Positions 44,163-56,210 of a stretch of 64,000 nt of DNA are shown one piece after another. The translations under genes and the position numbers were made by a program. This stretch comes from Annulohypoxylon bovei var. microspora. Its lineage: Eukaryota; Ascomycota; Sordariomycetes; Xylariales; Hypoxylaceae. Under the pieces are notes generated by a model that was not told the origin of the DNA, did no database searches, and saw only the letters and a program-made list of their open reading frames with translations. The stretch lies in assembly GCA_022836615.1 (NCBI GenBank), contig MU405213.1:248001-312000 (forward strand), given 5' to 3'. How positions within the stretch are numbered: the stretch's first letter is position 1; the number at the start of each line of letters is the position of its first letter.

Positions 44163-45628
44163 CTTGAATTCTTGTCGCTTGTCGCTTGTCGCGTGACTCG
44201 AATCGAATGAAGTGTTGACTGGCTTAAAGGTTGAAGCAACGGATTGTATGTAAAACTGGACGCAGTGGTATATATGAGAGATTTAGAAGTATTGGCGAAA
44301 TGCTGTATGTCAAGTGCGACATAGAGAGCAGAGTTTCCCTGCAGTACTAGGAGTCGAAGGAGTAACGATGGAGGGTGGTGATTTCATCTAAAGTCTAGTG
44401 GGTTAAGTTGTATCTGTGCTGTCGACTTTGCAACGCTGCGCTCGCGAATGTATCACATGGGAAGAGATCTACAAGAGCACTTCTGGGGTGGTTGACGACA
44501 GCTCGACTACATCTGATGATGGTATGGTGGTTCGGATTGGGATGGTTTAGAGAGGTACAATGTATTGATCGGCAAACGAAAGACGGGATGATTTGAATAA
44601 CAAGGTATTCTCTTGGCAACTGTATGTACTATGTATGTGTCTTGGTAAGATCGTAGCCAATGGACTTCTCTCATAATACAGGAGAAGATGGAATATAAAT
44701 CTGGATTTTGAGATGGAACCCGGTAAGTTCGGAACACTAAGTTGTCCAAGCTTTATCTTGCGACACCACGTTATGTACCTAGTAGTAAGTAGTAGCTGCT
44801 AGCGTACGGCGTACGTAACCGTTCAGGGAAGAGCGGCGCTAAGCAATCATTGCCCCGCAGCCCCGGTACACAATACCTGTTGACATTGGTTGGATATCTC
44901 ATCCCTTAAAAAGCCTGAGTCGCTGTTTTGTTTTATTTTTATTCTAGATGCTGTTTGCCTGGTATTTATGGTGATGGGTTTTCAGCTTTGCCTCATGTCT
45001 TCATAAATTTCTGGAAAGTTCCGCCCTTCAAAGGGAATGTATATAGTACAAGCAATCGTTATCTACCTAGGTACATAGATATATATGCATGTACTTAAAT
45101 AATTATATATGGGTTTCATACATACCTACATGTATGTATGTGTGCATGTATGCTCTCAAAACCTATTCTTTATATTTTGTTTAATAAGAGGAATTATAAT
45201 TATCTAAATATCGAGACTTTAATAAGTAGATAATGAAGGTAATAATGTCGTTCTGAAGCATCAATGAATGAAGGTACAGTGAATGCATGTAGCTAAAGAC
45301 CCACCAATCTTTGCACTAAACTCTATTTGATGAGAGTAGATCTCTCTTGTGGACCCCAGAAGATGACAGGTACAAAAGAATGAGTGGTAGGCAAGTACTG
45401 TGAGGGGTATTTAGCATCTAACACTGTAGAACTAATTAAGTCTAGAACCTTACCTTCAACAACATCAATACATGCAATCCTTGTCTCTTTTAACCCAAAA
45501 GTTTCACCTGTTCAATGTTCCATTCATCATCATACCTCTATGATTGGAACTGCATTACCATAACAACGATAATCCTCGGCACCTCCTAGACTTTGATAGT
45601 AAAAGACGATCGACTTGCCACCGACAAG
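44163..45628. other. Intergenic between divergent genes
   Basis: The promoter of the PPxY protein gene lies on the left and the TFB5 promoter on the right. A CATACATACC/GTATGTATG near-palindrome sits at 45117-45140. The short frames 44395-44619 and 44507-44749 have no recognisable motif. Confidence 0.45.
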
Positions 45629-45986
45629 ATGGTCCGAGCCATCAAAGGTTGGTTGGATAGATTGATTCCTTCAGCTTACTACATACATATATCTAGGCCT
45701 CGTAGACTGATTTGCGTTCCTAGGTACCTTGGTCGAGTGCGACCCTTCTATTAAATCTATTATCATAAACATCGACAGCGAGAACAATGATTACATCATT
45801 GAAGACCTCGACGACTCTCACCTGGTGATCAAAGATAACATGGTGACCCAGTTGAAGATAGAACTCGACAAGGTATGGTCAAACGAGTTTGAATTCATAT
45901 CTATAGCTACTAACATATTGCAGCGTCTCAAAGAGAATGTGCCTGACGTAGAGGATGACTCCGATTCCGACCAGGACGTGAAATGA
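45629..45986 (+). CDS. TFB5: TFIIH core subunit Tfb5
   Basis: Three exons, 45629-45647 (19 nt), 45724-45872 and 45924-45986; 76 residues (yeast Tfb5 is 72). Tfb5 is the smallest TFIIH subunit; it stabilises Tfb2/p52 and is needed for nucleotide excision repair and promoter opening. The diagnostic runs are MVRAIKGTLVECDPSIKSII (restored over intron 1), INIDSENN, IEDLDDSHLVI and the Lys/Leu helix before an acidic C-terminus (DVEDDSDSDQD). Intron 1 has an unusual GTTGGT donor. Intron 2 is 51 nt, a multiple of three with no stop, so its retention would insert 17 residues in frame. Confidence 0.95.
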
Positions 45987-46183
45987 AGGAACCCGACATC
46001 TTTGGGCCTTGGTCTCTACTATCAAGAACTATTCAACTATGCGACATAGTTCCTACATAATAAATTTGATAGATGGCAGTTCAGGGTTGACAAAAATACC
46101 AGATTATTTTTTACGCGAATTCTTGATACGCCTAAACTCGAAATGTGTTGATACATCCACAAGTACATCTTGCCAACACCAAC

Positions 46184-47147
46184 CTATAGTTTTTCAAATC
46201 TTGGTTTGGTCTTCTTCAGCCCAGAGAGCAACGCGGATTTGAAATCATCGGATTGGAGCATTGCTTGGTTCCATATGCCGGTGTATCTCAAACCTGGTTT
46301 GGTTAGCTAATGTTCTGGCTGTATATCTGGGCCACACTTACTGTCTGCAACAGTGTTGTCTCTCGCATGATTTAACAATTCTTTCGTGCCCTGGACGGCA
46401 ACAGGACTCTTCGAGGCTATGAATGTTGCCAGCTTTACAGCAGCCTCGACGGCTGCAGCCTTGGTTTCTAGCACTTGACTCACGAACCCAACAGCAAGAG
46501 CCTCGTCGGCACCAAAACCTCGAGCTGTCAAGCAGACATCCTTCACCCACGAAAAGCTTGAGACGATCTTAGGTAGTCTGCTTAAAGTCCCGATATCCGC
46601 AGCCATGCCAATATCCACCTCCTTCACGGCAAACTTGGTGTCTTTCGAACATATCCTAATGTCAGCACAGCAGGCAATATCGATAGCCAAGCCAATGGAG
46701 ATGCCGTGCATCGCAAGGATTACAGCTTGCGTCTTGTTAGTCAAAGACTAACTGCCTTAATTGATACGAAATAATGGGTTGCTCACGCTTCTCGCATTTC
46801 TCTATCTGGCCTATGCAGTCCTGAAACTGGACAACCTGATGCCTGTGCTTCGTAGCCTGTCTTGCCGCGTCTAGTTTTTCACCATTGCTCCCTACAAGAC
46901 CTCCTTGGCTAGCCGCTTGAACATCTAGGCCAGCCGTGAACGCCCGATCGCCGGCAGCAGAAAAGGCTACAGCTCGAACATCAGGATCGTGGGACAGCCT
47001 CGCGAATATGGATCCAAGTTCGGTCCACATCTCCTCCGTGAATGCATTTAGCTTAGATGGCCGGTTGATCTCGACATGAGCCACATATTCAGATGGTGAC
47101 GAGACGAGAAAATGTTTGAAATTAGAGTATCCTTGTAATTGAGACAT
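46184..47147 (-). CDS. Delta(3,5)-delta(2,4)-dienoyl-CoA isomerase (enoyl-CoA hydratase/isomerase family)
   Basis: Three exons: 47147-46787, 46725-46342 and 46293-46184; 284 residues. Family signs: INRPSKLNAFTEEMW near the start, GDRAFTAGLDVQ (CoA-binding loop), EKCEKPVILAMHGISIGLAIDI (oxyanion region rebuilt over intron 1), and KEVDIGMAADIGTLSRLPK, which carries the Glu and Asp pair that defines dienoyl-CoA isomerases rather than hydratases. The enzyme shifts double bonds during beta-oxidation of odd-position unsaturated fatty acids (yeast Dci1, mammalian ECH1). The last three residues are EKL, a weak variant of the peroxisomal SKL signal, so location is uncertain. Only 197 bases separate it from convergent TFB5; the divergent partner is UTP15. 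Confidence 0.92.
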
Positions 47148-47548
47148 GGCCTGTAATCTATGATTTACAATGATGAATTCGATATAACTGATGGAAGATA
47201 ATATAATGTTGTTAAAAGTGTTGGAAGATGAGAGCTCTTAGCCGTCACCTTACACCTAAAAGTTGCCGAGGTATCTGTCAAGTCCCACTTTATATAGGTA
47301 CCTAGGTACATACATAAAGAACATCTCCACACATGTGCAGCCACAGATCCATCTTACTACCTACATGTAGCTACATGTATGTAGGTACCTAGGTATCGTA
47401 GTGGATTAGGTACGGTATCGGTGGAAATTTGTTTGGTTGACCGACCTCTAAGAAAAAAAAAGGACGAAGAAAAAGTTGATTGGCTTTAACTCAATTCTTC
47501 GCTTTGTCTAAACAGAGGCACACGACAGCGACATTAATTCCATTGAAG
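47148..47548. promoter_or_regulatory. Divergent promoter, dienoyl-CoA isomerase / UTP15
   Basis: 401 bases between divergent starts. Includes CTACATGTAG and TAGGTACCTA palindromes (47358-47396). Confidence 0.5.
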
Positions 47549-49156
47549 ATGGCGGCAGAGGTCGCGCCACTCCAGCAATTGAAGCTGCCTTCTGGGCCTT
47601 CGCCAATTACCGCAGAACAGCGATATTGGAAGTCGTTCAAGAACCAACTTGTTCTTCCATCGCCCACACAATACCCCATCACACACATCACCGTCCCGGC
47701 CACGAATCCAGCTACGATTGGATCTTCCAACAATGACTATTTCGCCGTCACGACGGGGACCAGAGTCCAGATCTACTCGATAAGAACGAGGAAGCTGGTT
47801 AAGACGATCACCCGTTTCGGAGACATCGCGCGGAGCGGAGACGTGCGGCGGGATGGCCGTATATTGGTGGCTGGAGATGATACGGGCAAGATCCAAGTAT
47901 TCGACGTCGGATCGCGCGCCATTCTGAAGACGTGGACGCAGCACAAGCAGCCAGTATGGACGACTAAGTTCTCCCCGGCCGACCTCACTACTCTTATGAG
48001 TACGAGCGACGACAAAACAGTACGGCTATGGGACCTGCCCAGTCAAGGGAGTACGTCAACCTTCGTAGGCCACAGCGACTACGTGCGCAGCGGCAGCTTC
48101 ATGCCTGGGACTATGTCCAACATGCTGGTCTCCGGCAGCTACGACGCGACAGTCAAGCTCTGGGATCCGCGAACGCCCGGCACGGCCGTCATGACCTTCA
48201 AGCACGCGGCGCCCATCGAGGACGTGCTCCCGCTGCCCTCCGGCACCACCGTGCTCGCCTCGTCCGAGAACCAGATCTCCGTGCTCGACCTCGTCGCCGC
48301 GAAGCCGCAGCACGTGATATCGAACCACCAGAAGACCGTCACCTCGCTGTCCCTCGCCTCCGGCGGCCGCCGCCTCGTGTCCGGCGGCCTCGACGGCCAC
48401 GTCAAGATCTTCGAGACCACCGGCTGGAACGTCGTCGCCGGCGCCAAGTACCCCTCCCCCGTCCTCGCCGTCCGCGTCATCGCCGCCGGCGCCAACGACG
48501 ACGACCGCCACCTCGCCGTCGGCATGCAGTCCGGCGTGCTCTCGCTGCGCACGCGCCTCTCCGGGCCCGAGGCCGCGCGCGACCGCGAGCGCGAGAAGGA
48601 GATGTCGGCGCTGCTCGCCGGCACCATCGACGCGCACGACAAGACGAAGAACAAGCGCAAGCGGCGCCACGCCGCCTCCAAGCGGCTAGACATGGTGGGC
48701 GAGGGCGCGGGCGTCGTCATCGCCAACGACCTCAGCCGCCCGAAGCGCGAGACGCTGTGGCAGAAGGACCTGCGGCACGGGCGCTTCGGCGCGGCGCTCG
48801 ACCGCGTGCTGGACCCCGGCGCGCGGGACCACAGCTCGCTGATGGTGCTGACGGTGCTGACGGCGCTGCGGCACCGCAGCGCGCTGCGCGACGCGCTCGA
48901 GGGCCGCGACGAGAACACCGTGCAGCCCGTGCTGCGGTGGGCCCAGACCCACATCGTCGACCCGCGCTACGTCGGCGTGTGCGTCGACGTCGCCGCCCAC
49001 CTGCTCGACCTCTACGCTGAGTTCGTCGCCGGCAGCGCCGAGCTCCAGACCGCCTTCAAGACCCTGCACCGCCGCGTGCGCCTCGAGGTCGAGAGGGCCC
49101 AGATGGCCACCCAGACCGGCGGCATGCTCGGGACGCTGCTGGTTGGCATGGAGTGA
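47549..49156 (+). CDS. UTP15: U3 snoRNP protein Utp15 (t-UTP, WD40)
   Basis: One exon of 535 residues; yeast Utp15 is 513. Utp15 belongs to the t-UTP subcomplex of the small-subunit processome, coupling rDNA transcription and 18S rRNA maturation in the nucleolus. WD repeats fill residues about 45-320 (GKIQVFDVGSRAIL, DDKTVRLWDL, SYDATVKLWDPRTPG, GGLDGHVKIFET). A basic linker (KNKRKRRHAASKR, about residues 370-382) precedes the Utp15 C-terminal domain with LWQKDLRHGRFGAALDRVL. The ATG at 47549 is the first AUG; the frame extends upstream but only with a TTG. The last two thirds have extreme G/C at third positions, leaving long false frames on both strands. Confidence 0.95.
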   Translation: MAAEVAPLQQLKLPSGPSPITAEQRYWKSFKNQLVLPSPTQYPITHITVPATNPATIGSSNNDYFAVTTGTRVQIYSIRTRKLVKTITRFGDIARSGDVRRDGRILVAGDDTGKIQVFDVGSRAILKTWTQHKQPVWTTKFSPADLTTLMSTSDDKTVRLWDLPSQGSTSTFVGHSDYVRSGSFMPGTMSNMLVSGSYDATVKLWDPRTPGTAVMTFKHAAPIEDVLPLPSGTTVLASSENQISVLDLVAAKPQHVISNHQKTVTSLSLASGGRRLVSGGLDGHVKIFETTGWNVVAGAKYPSPVLAVRVIAAGANDDDRHLAVGMQSGVLSLRTRLSGPEAARDREREKEMSALLAGTIDAHDKTKNKRKRRHAASKRLDMVGEGAGVVIANDLSRPKRETLWQKDLRHGRFGAALDRVLDPGARDHSSLMVLTVLTALRHRSALRDALEGRDENTVQPVLRWAQTHIVDPRYVGVCVDVAAHLLDLYAEFVAGSAELQTAFKTLHRRVRLEVERAQMATQTGGMLGTLLVGME

Positions 49157-49999
49157 TGATGTATGTGGCTTACCCGGTTGTATACGTTGTACGTTAGATA
49201 CGAGGAGGGCGTGGGGAGGACAATCGACCGGAGTTGAAAGAAAGGAGAAGAGACAGTCACGAGCTGGTTGTTCTTTTTTTTGCATGGCAATGGCGTTGCA
49301 GGTGGGGAAAAAAACAAATCGATGATGGTTTTTACACATCTAGAAAGATCGAATTCGGGATTGGACTTGATATCTGGGTACTAAGTACTATAACGACCAC
49401 GGCATCGCCGCTACTCGTTACAAGTTCGTGTAGGAATGGGGAGAGGGGCAAGAGAAAGGTAATCAGCCTACTGTCACAGATCCTAGACTACCTGAGTAGA
49501 CTTGATACGAGTTTTTAGCTTCGACATTAGAGCACAAGAACCTGAAATTGCGTCTGGGCACTTAACATCACGAACGATAGGGCAAGCGTATAAATCATTT
49601 GAAGCTTCGTATATTTGCAAGGTACCTGACCAAAACTGTTCTATCGTAGAACTAATGCTGCCTCCTACCTACTTAGGTAGCTAGCTTTTCAGCTTCTAAA
49701 TTGCGACACTACGAGGTGTTCACAATCTGTCTAAACTAATATTTAGACGATATTTCCTCAGCCCTTCGCAGCATTTTTCACCAACCAGATAGATACCCTC
49801 CCAAGCGTCTTGTCTAAATCACCACGACCAAACGCGACTGCCCCCTAATGTTGTAAGAAACCCCTAATATACCAGGCCAAACGGGAATTGAAGAAATGAG
49901 AACGATGGAATACCACAAGCATTAAGCCACCCGCACCTCCTTTACTTGAAACATTATGTTGTACAACGCCTTCTCTAAGAATTCGTAATTTTCATGTTC
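49157..49999. other. Intergenic between convergent UTP15 and C2-domain gene
   Basis: 3' flanks. GC drops sharply just after the UTP15 stop. No gene supported. Confidence 0.5.
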
Positions 50000-52812
50000 T
50001 CAATACCCGCCATGCCGTCGTGCTCTGCCTGAGCCAATATCAATCCTGCTCATTTCTTCCATAAGCGCCCATTCCTCATCACCTCGTCCGGATGACGGTC
50101 CTAAGCCACCACTCATCATTGGTATCTTGGCCGGAATCGGCGGTCCGCTACCGTACCCCGTACGAGCGCCACCAGGACCATGGTTCTCATAATCGAAGGT
50201 GCTGGCGCGAACAAGTGCTCGTGGGGGCGTACTGTTGCGCTGGTGGGGCGTTGAAGGACCAAGCGGGCTGGATCCCGAAGAAATAGGTGCTGGCAAGGCT
50301 GATGCACGATGCGTTTTCTTTTGTAAACGATTACGTCCCGTGCTCGCAGGGGGAGAGGGCATAATTTCGGAAGTGGTATATGCCGTGGGTAAACCAGCCA
50401 TAGACTGCGGACGAGTAAGTTCGCGAGGTGGGCGTCGGCCAGAAGGTGGCATTGGTTGTGCTCCCGCAGGAATTGGACGCGATCGTGTCTGAGGAGGCTC
50501 GACCGGCTTCTTTGGCTCTGGTTCTGGTGCCCATGTCTCCATAGGTAAGTGGTCCGAAGGGTCGACCTCTCTTCCATCTGAGGTCACGATTTTCCCAGAT
50601 GCATTGGTATACTCCGAGGATTTCGATGCGTCTTTAGTTGACGCTACAGTAGGGTTTAGGGCATCGTACGAGTCTGGACCGAAAGGAACCCCTGATAGTC
50701 GCCGACCATCAGATGGAGGCGGAGCCGGGCTAACTGATTTGCGCTTGATCGTGTAGTTAGCACTTGGGTTTGGAGACGTTCCCCGAGGTCTAGATATTGG
50801 CGCTGGAGCTGAAGGAGCAGTTACCGCACTAGAGTAAGGTACAACGCTTCTCTCATAGGATCTTGAGCTACTTGTGTGGTGAGTATTAGGGGAATATTTA
50901 ACGAGGTAATTCGATGGAGGGTCGCTTTGCTGTCTACCCCGAGCCGGAATTTCCATAGGAATGGGTTGCGTATATCGACGGCCTTGCGTTCTCTCTTGGT
51001 GAAATCGATCTGAGATCTCTCGCGCTAAGGCCGGGTCAACTCCTGGAACTAGTGTCGGGGGCACAGGAGCTAGGTCATAATTGCCTGACGTGTGAACCTG
51101 GTTGTCGTCTAGCTCACTTGGGTGATTAAAAGCATGATCGTTATACTTCGAATATGGTCGAGAGACCAGAGTGAGTGCTTGAGAGTAATCCTCAGAAGCC
51201 ATCGGCTCTGGTGAGGGACTGAAACCGCTGGATTCGTATTGCTGTTGTGATGGAAGAGGTGAAGGGCTATGGCTATAGCGCCCGGATCCCGCACTACCTC
51301 GCCCGCCTAAGTTCAGCGGTGCGGGACTTGAGTCTTGGTTGAGGTCCCGTTCATCATATTCCAGCGCGCGGGACCCGCTGTGTCTACTTCTAGTGCTCGG
51401 CGGCGTCCACGACTCCGGAACGTCCTCTACCGTCGGTTGCATAGATCGGTAATGGGACTCATATGTTGAATCGTAAGAGTAGTGTCGCGGAGCTGACTGG
51501 TGGTGTATCTCATTTTCATGGTACTGCGCCGTAGTTTGTACCTCGGGGGCTGATTCAAACGGACGGTATGTAGGTCGCCCCGGATAGGAAGATGATGGAG
51601 AGGACACCGAATATCGATGCGCTTCACTTCGTAAAACGTCGTGTCTCATCGGTGGCGTAGCTTTGTGCTGGGATATGTCAAATGCACCTCGAGGTACCAG
51701 TTCCTGTGAACTTCCACTCAAGTTCCTAACTCGATGTACAGGTGGAGGCGGAGGACGGTCATCATCTTCAACTGGCTGTCGGGGCTGATGAACTAGTGCC
51801 GAGGGAGATTCATAAGCTGACTGGCCAGGGGTGAAAGGCGCTCGCGGGTCAGGCACATATGATCTACTATAAGGATCCAGATGCCGTAAATGTTCGTTCT
51901 CTTGGGTAGGGAACTTATAATTCCTATCCAGAGTTCGATATTGTGGATGTTCTGCTCGATGAGTCGCTGTCGAGTACTGATTTGCACCCAGGTGCGCTTG
52001 GACGTACTGGTCGGGTAGGTTACTAGGTCTGTTTGAGGGTGGCGTACTATATTCGATCGCCTGTAGTGGTGTCGGGTTGGAAACGAATGTAGCTGGCAGG
52101 TTTGGCTGGGCTCGTGGGGGTGGCGTGTGGACTTGTTCTGTCACTGGCGGCGAAGGCGCCTGACCGGTAACCGGATCGGACGGCAACGGACGTCGCTTTA
52201 CTACAGTCTTCTGAGATCCGACTACGACGTCCGGGTCGGAGCTTGTAGCCACCACGTTCGGCTTCGCAACTGGCTTTTCCAGCTTCGGACGACTGTCATA
52301 ATACGTAATCTCGATTCTGACCTCACCAGCATACTTGCCTTTGCAAGTCAGGCTATGCCATTGGTCACTTTGGCCACCACCTCGAATAATTATATCGCGG
52401 AGATCAATCCAGGTTTCGCCTATCAATTCCGTCTTCCTGTCGTCGTTGAATACGGATAATTTCAGCTGGTAATAATCAGGCGAGTCGTGAACATCGAACC
52501 GAAGTTCCTGATCCCTACACCAGATTCAATTATTAGATAGAATATACTAGTAAGCACCATAGGATGAAATACGCACCATTTTGGAGTTTGTCCACCTCTA
52601 ATATCTGTAGTCGTCTTTTTCGCTTCTTTTGCTAGCCGTGCTGCACAGTAGGGATCTTGCTTCCCGATAGTCTTTCTGTTTGGGAGGTTCTTTGCTCGGT
52701 CCACAATAAGGACTAGAGTTCCAATATCAGGACCATCGATACTCATATCAGAGAAGATACCAGCCGTGTGCATTCCGTTCAGCGGGTTGGATGGCTTCGT
52801 TTTAGCTGCCAT
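50000..52812 (-). CDS. C2-domain ingression protein (Inn1/Fic1-like)
   Basis: Two exons, 52812-52577 and 52514-50000; 916 residues. An N-terminal C2 domain (about residues 28-160) shows GTLVLIVDRAKNLPNRKTIG, KQDPYCAARL, PKWDQELRFDVHD (restored over the intron) and GETWIDLRDII with GEVRIEITYY. The rest is disordered and rich in Pro, Ser, Tyr and Arg with many PxxP runs (for example PPPPPVHRV), suited to SH3 partners. Yeast Inn1 and fission yeast Fic1 share this plan: they bind the SH3 domains of Hof1/Cyk3 or Cdc15/Imp2 and drive septum formation at cytokinesis. Filamentous orthologues have the longer tail seen here. The C2 lacks a complete set of calcium aspartates, as in Inn1. The ATG at 52812 is the only good start. 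Confidence 0.85.
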
Positions 52813-54689
52813 TTTGGTTAATTATCTATTAGCTCTCATGAGGGTTAAGTCGCAATAATCGCAATTGAGTATTCGTTCAATTGACACAATTGATAGTGCC
52901 AATAAAGGTAAATGAGAAATAAATTAGAGGTCGTAGGTCGTATGTCGTAGGTCGTTGTTATTTGTTTACTCGAATCGTGAGAAGAGGGATGAATGTCTTT
53001 GTTGACTTTCTAAGTTCCAGCCAGCTTCATTTACGCTAAACTGCACCAAGCTTAGCTGATAAGTTGATCAAAGCGAGAGTCGGTGTCGTCGGTATTGGGA
53101 TTTAACGACTGGAACGAGAAAGAAAATTACGTCTGACGAAAAAACCCCACGAAATCCACGAAACCAATGAATGAGAGAACCAAGTTAAACGTTCAATATT
53201 ATGAAGTAGAAGAACCCAATTGGACTTATGCCCACCCGGACGCAGGAGAGTGCAGAAAACAGAAGGCAGAAAGAAGAAAAAAATCGATGACTTGCAGGTT
53301 CGAAGCTAACAAGGTAGCAAAAGGGATTACCATACCTAATTGAGGCGGGTAGCGGCTGCAATTTCAGTGGCTGGTGAAGAAAATAATGAGGTTGGGGCTT
53401 ATGGTTGGCTAAATCTTCCCTACCAGTTTCTAGTGTAACGGCGCTAGACCCGGTACTGCTAGTAGAAACCTCCACAGTCCAACACCCCGCCTCCCCAAAA
53501 AAAGAGATGCTAAGAACAAAGCTGACAGGGTCTTTGTTTAGTGGATTTCCAGCCAATAGAATAGCAGGATCGAGGTATGGTTGTAGGGATAAAGTGCTCA
53601 AGTACTTTTCTCGGTTTCAATTTTCTTGTTTTAGACTCATTATTCTGCAAGGTACCAGTCAGACCAGTCTTATCATCTCAGCTGTTAATCAAAATGTTAT
53701 CATGCTACATACGCATTCTCTCAAATGAGTTTTCCTGGAATCGATTTTATGTCGTGCTGTGTTGCACATCTTCGCTTTTAGGAAATATCGATGCCTACTT
53801 TTACACAGCCCAGACGCGCAATCCGACGAGGCACTGCACCGTGCCGAGACAACTAAACACCTAAATGACGCGACCGGCAATATTTTCCGGCGGCTCAGAT
53901 CAATTCCCACCGTATCGGTTAAAGAACCATATCAGCTGATCTTATGAACGATAAACGTACTTGCTGGCGGCTCATCTCTCTTCTTTTCATTTATAACTAG
54001 GTATGTCCAGATACATACCTACCTACTGTAGTAATAAAGATATATCCTTATAATGCGAGCTTTATATATTTACAGTTCTAACTCATCATTTAACAGCAAA
54101 CCGTAAACAGGATAAACAGTAAGAGTGGAAGTTAAGGTTAGTTTTAATATGATGTACACTCCTGATTTACGAGGCTGACGAACAAGCCGCTGTCGTACAA
54201 GATACGGCGTATTTAGTGGGGCGTTCCCATATATAGAACAACGCCGATCATCCGGGGTCGATTCTCAGACACTAGGTTAAGCTTTCGGGGAATCTCGTTC
54301 ATCAAACACATGTTCTAGACTCGAAATCTTCAATAGCCTTCTACGGTTTTATTTCATTCGTGAAATCTAGTTGTGGTCGACTCTCCTGTCATCTACTGCT
54401 GAAATTACATACATAAATCTCGCACTACAAAAACGCAGTATATCCCAACCGTGGCTCAGCAAAGGGGTTCCGATCCGCAATTACACAACCAGAGCATAAC
54501 GGCGCAAAACAAAGAAAATTCGCTGTGTAATGTTATAGTCGTATAGTGAGGTACGTTAAATTCATATTCCCTAACAATGCAGCAAGGTCGACACATTCCA
54601 ATTTGTCATAAATTATGCCCACTATCAATAAAGACAGAAACCCACTGATAACTCAGTATCAGCAGTGTAGGCTTCACCCTATTCTAAAT
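52813..54689. other. Intergenic upstream of the C2-domain gene and downstream of con-6
   Basis: A 138-codon open frame at 53185-53601 (minus) starts at TTG and has no recognisable domain, so it is not called. A GTCGTAGGTCGTATGTCGTAGGTCGT-type short tandem lies near 52929-52954. Otherwise AT-rich. Confidence 0.45.
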
Positions 54690-55046
54690 TTACATGTTAT
54701 CAAGGCGCTCCTTAGCACTTTGCTTGGCCCCCTCGGAAACGTTCGGGTTGTTCATAGTTCTGTTATTTCTGTTAACAATTATAACTTAGTGAAATTGAAG
54801 CACTTACGCCTTGAGACCACCAGCAACATTACTGGGGTTCTTATTCTCGTCTTCTCCGGCCTTAAGCACTGTGAAGTTGAGTTAGGGCTTAATTCGACCA
54901 ATTCTGTAAGGAATCAACCACCTACCATTGCCCCCATTGAATTCATTTTCGAGAACTTGTTTAGAATGTTCCTTAGCCCCCTGGCTGGTGTTGGGGTTGT
55001 GCAACGTAGCCTTGTGGCCACCAGCTACTTGGGCTTCAGTAGGCAT
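54690..55046 (-). CDS. con-6: Conidiation-specific protein 6 (Con-6)
   Basis: Three exons: 55046-54926, 54868-54808 and 54759-54690; introns 57 and 48 nt; 83 residues (Neurospora CON-6 is 89). Two copies of the Con-6 motif are visible: VAGGHKATLHNPNTSQGAKEHSKQVLE (about residues 7-33) and VAGGLKATMNNPNVSEGAKQSAKERLDNM (about 55-83). The second exists only after splicing all three exons. The protein is small, hydrophilic and without signal peptide. In Neurospora it is made late in conidiation, stored in conidia and lost at germination, and in other fungi homologues are desiccation-associated. The first intron follows GGN, the second splits the Ala of GLKAT. Confidence 0.95.
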
Positions 55047-56210
55047 GATAGATAAAGTATTTGAGTTGTTAGATTTCAAATAATGGTGCAATTTGGACTG
55101 GCCCGTGAATCAGTTGGTATGATTTGTAAGTACATAAAGGAGAAAATTGAAGAGGTATCTTACTCTTTATACACGATTCCATAGGCTACCTACTTATGTT
55201 TACCTACACTTAATAACTAAGATTATAAGACGCCCAAGTCGCTGACTCCTACTTTCTAATTGATCACCTCTTTCATTCAGTATGGATCATCAAGTCATGA
55301 CGACAATGACTGTTTATCAGGGGTCATATCATCACCACTCGAACCCTTCGCAGTTACTTAAGCTTAAGCGGGAAATTGCGTATGACTTCATGGAATTACA
55401 TATGAGAAACTAGAGAGACGAATAGAGTGGATTAAATAGTAACACTAAAGCCTGCCATGATATCCAATATACCAATGTAAGGTTTATCCGTCTCGGGATG
55501 TAATCGTCAAGGACTACGGGCTGTCTTCTCCGCTAAATGTCAGATGATTAGCCATCCGACAATGGTACCAACTTAAAAAAGTAAAAAGAACTCAACTGTT
55601 AAGCTGCCAGGCTGCTGGACACAAGCCTCAAAATGGTTGATGACGACACCATTCTATACAGGTCCTCCGACAATAGCAATAACAGTGATAAAATAAAATT
55701 ATAAACTCATTTGTATCATTGTCTAGCTTATAAAAGTTTTTTAACCTAATGAAATTCGCTCAATAAGGCCTATTGTGTGAAAAGATCTTGTTGTTATTAC
55801 GACTTTCAGTACATTTATCGACAATTTTGCGACCAGGAAGGTAGGCAGTGTTGCTGGATCAAAAGTAAAAACTATGACGAGTTTAATGCTGGTAATCATG
55901 ATGTCAATTCAAAGGCCACAAAAGCATGAACAACCTCATCCGATAGACAGTGTTAAGAAACTGCTTTTACCTCTGGACTTCGTCAACAATGCTAAGGAGT
56001 GAAGTCGGCAATTGATTACGTCCGGGGACCGGCACCGTTGACCCGTGACGTTTCATTTCTTACATAATCATCTCTAGCGAAAGCCACATTGTGGCTTAGC
56101 CAACGGTTTCTCAAGCCCGACCGGCTTCATTGTCTCATTGACAACGTTCAACTACTTCCAAGGCTCTTCTCAACTAAACCCATTAGCCGATCATTATCAA
56201 ATCATCCGGG
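55047..56210. other. Divergent intergenic region, con-6 / TMEM234-like gene
   Basis: Holds the con-6 promoter; no gene supported. AT-rich with no long repeats. Confidence 0.5.

Noticed and set aside
48028..49020. 330-codon Arg/Ala-rich frame overlapping UTP15, and antisense frames 48056-48670, 48139-48954 and 48686-49339
   Set aside because: They exist because the region is so GC-rich that stops are rare; the composition is senseless, and UTP15 is clearly the coding frame.
53185..53601. 138-codon minus-strand frame upstream of the C2-domain gene
   Set aside because: Starts at TTG, no domain or splice extension found; probably leader or intergenic sequence.
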